Source: Candidatus Dormiibacterota bacterium (lineage in GTDB: Bacteria; Chloroflexota; Dormibacteria; Aeolococcales; Bog-877). From it: a stretch of 5,072 bases of DNA. Under the pieces are notes generated by a model. It did not search any database and was not told the DNA's origin. It saw only the letters and a list, made by a program, of their open reading frames with translations. Below are positions 4,897-5,072 of the stretch, in pieces; position 1 is the stretch's first letter; every line of letters begins with the position of its first letter. The position numbers and the translations under genes are program-made. The DNA is taken from the NCBI GenBank assembly GCA_003132265.1, contig PKXE01000097.1:11838-16909 (forward strand), given 5' to 3'.

Positions 4897-5072
4897 TCAA
4901 TGACCCACCGCGACCCGGTCACGGCCGCGGCGTTTGGCGCTGTACATGGCGTCATCGGCGACCCCCAAGAGTTGGCCGATGGTGCGCCCGTGCTTGGGGA
5001 AGAGCGCGATCCCGATCGACGCGGTGACCCGGGGCACCATGGTCTGTGGCGGCAGCGCGATCGCGGCCAGCC
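4897..5072 (-). CDS. GGDEF-domain (diguanylate cyclase-type) protein, C-terminal fragment
   Basis: On the minus strand an open frame enters from the right edge and ends at TGA (complement of 4897-4899), giving the last 57 residues. It contains the conserved C-terminal half of a GGDEF domain: VTASIGIALFPKHG (the beta-strand after the active-site region), then the helix with ADDAMYSAKRRGRDRV, the characteristic D-A-M-Y-x-A-K-x-x-G-R-x-x-V pattern. GGDEF enzymes make the second messenger cyclic-di-GMP from two GTP. The GG(D/E)EF active-site loop and the inhibitory RxxD site lie outside the window, so activity cannot be judged. The protein stops about 5 residues after the domain, so no EAL domain follows it; sensor domains, if any, would be upstream. 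It is convergent with the efflux operon and probably functionally separate. Confidence 0.85.
   Translation of the reverse strand, partial: LAAIALPPQTMVPRVTASIGIALFPKHGRTIGQLLGVADDAMYSAKRRGRDRVAVGH

Noticed and set aside
4833..5027. 64-codon plus-strand frame at the right end
   Set aside because: It overlaps the minus-strand GGDEF fragment, whose conserved motifs make that strand the coding one.

Overview
The window is high-GC DNA (by eye about two thirds G+C or more). It holds six protein genes, two of them cut by the window edges, and looks like an ordinary chromosomal segment. The non-ATG starts, GC-rich third codon positions and protein flavour fit a high-GC Gram-positive-type lineage: Actinomycetota or a neighbour such as Chloroflexota/Dormibacterota. 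The sequence alone does not settle which. There are no tRNA or rRNA genes, CRISPR arrays, insertion sequences or other signs of a mobile element.

Left part (1-1029): a divergent pair. On the minus strand, leaving the window at base 1, is the start of a lipoprotein gene with a clear lipobox. On the plus strand is a CcdA-type thiol-disulfide membrane transporter (220-963). A near-perfect 13-bp hairpin structure (934-970) lies across the ccdA stop codon and probably ends that transcript. An imperfect palindrome (169-188) lies between the two divergent starts. CcdA normally passes electrons to extracytoplasmic thioredoxin-like proteins, so the lipoprotein could be its partner, but its diagnostic domain lies outside the window.

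Middle (1030-2412): a 460-residue protein with an N-terminal J-domain (HPD motif intact) followed by about 370 residues that I do not recognise. It has no good ribosome-binding site, but a -10-like box lies just upstream, so the mRNA may be leaderless or nearly so. This is the least explained gene in the window.

Right part (2413-4660): a two-gene operon for drug/solute efflux and its control. A consensus-like promoter (TTGACA, 18 bp, TAACCT) is followed by a perfect 14-bp palindrome at the expected transcription start, then a 14-TM DHA2-type MFS exporter, then 12 bp later a MarR-family regulator. The usual reading is that the MarR protein represses this operon and a ligand, perhaps a pump substrate, relieves repression.

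Right end (4661-5072): a 236-bp spacer with a long imperfect hairpin (4756-4799), then on the minus strand the C-terminal end of a GGDEF (diguanylate cyclase-type) protein that starts beyond the window. The hairpin lies between convergent genes and may terminate both. I found no convincing evidence of a wholly new multi-gene system. The items most worth a second look are the J-domain protein's unknown C-terminal region and the operator-like palindromes of the efflux operon.
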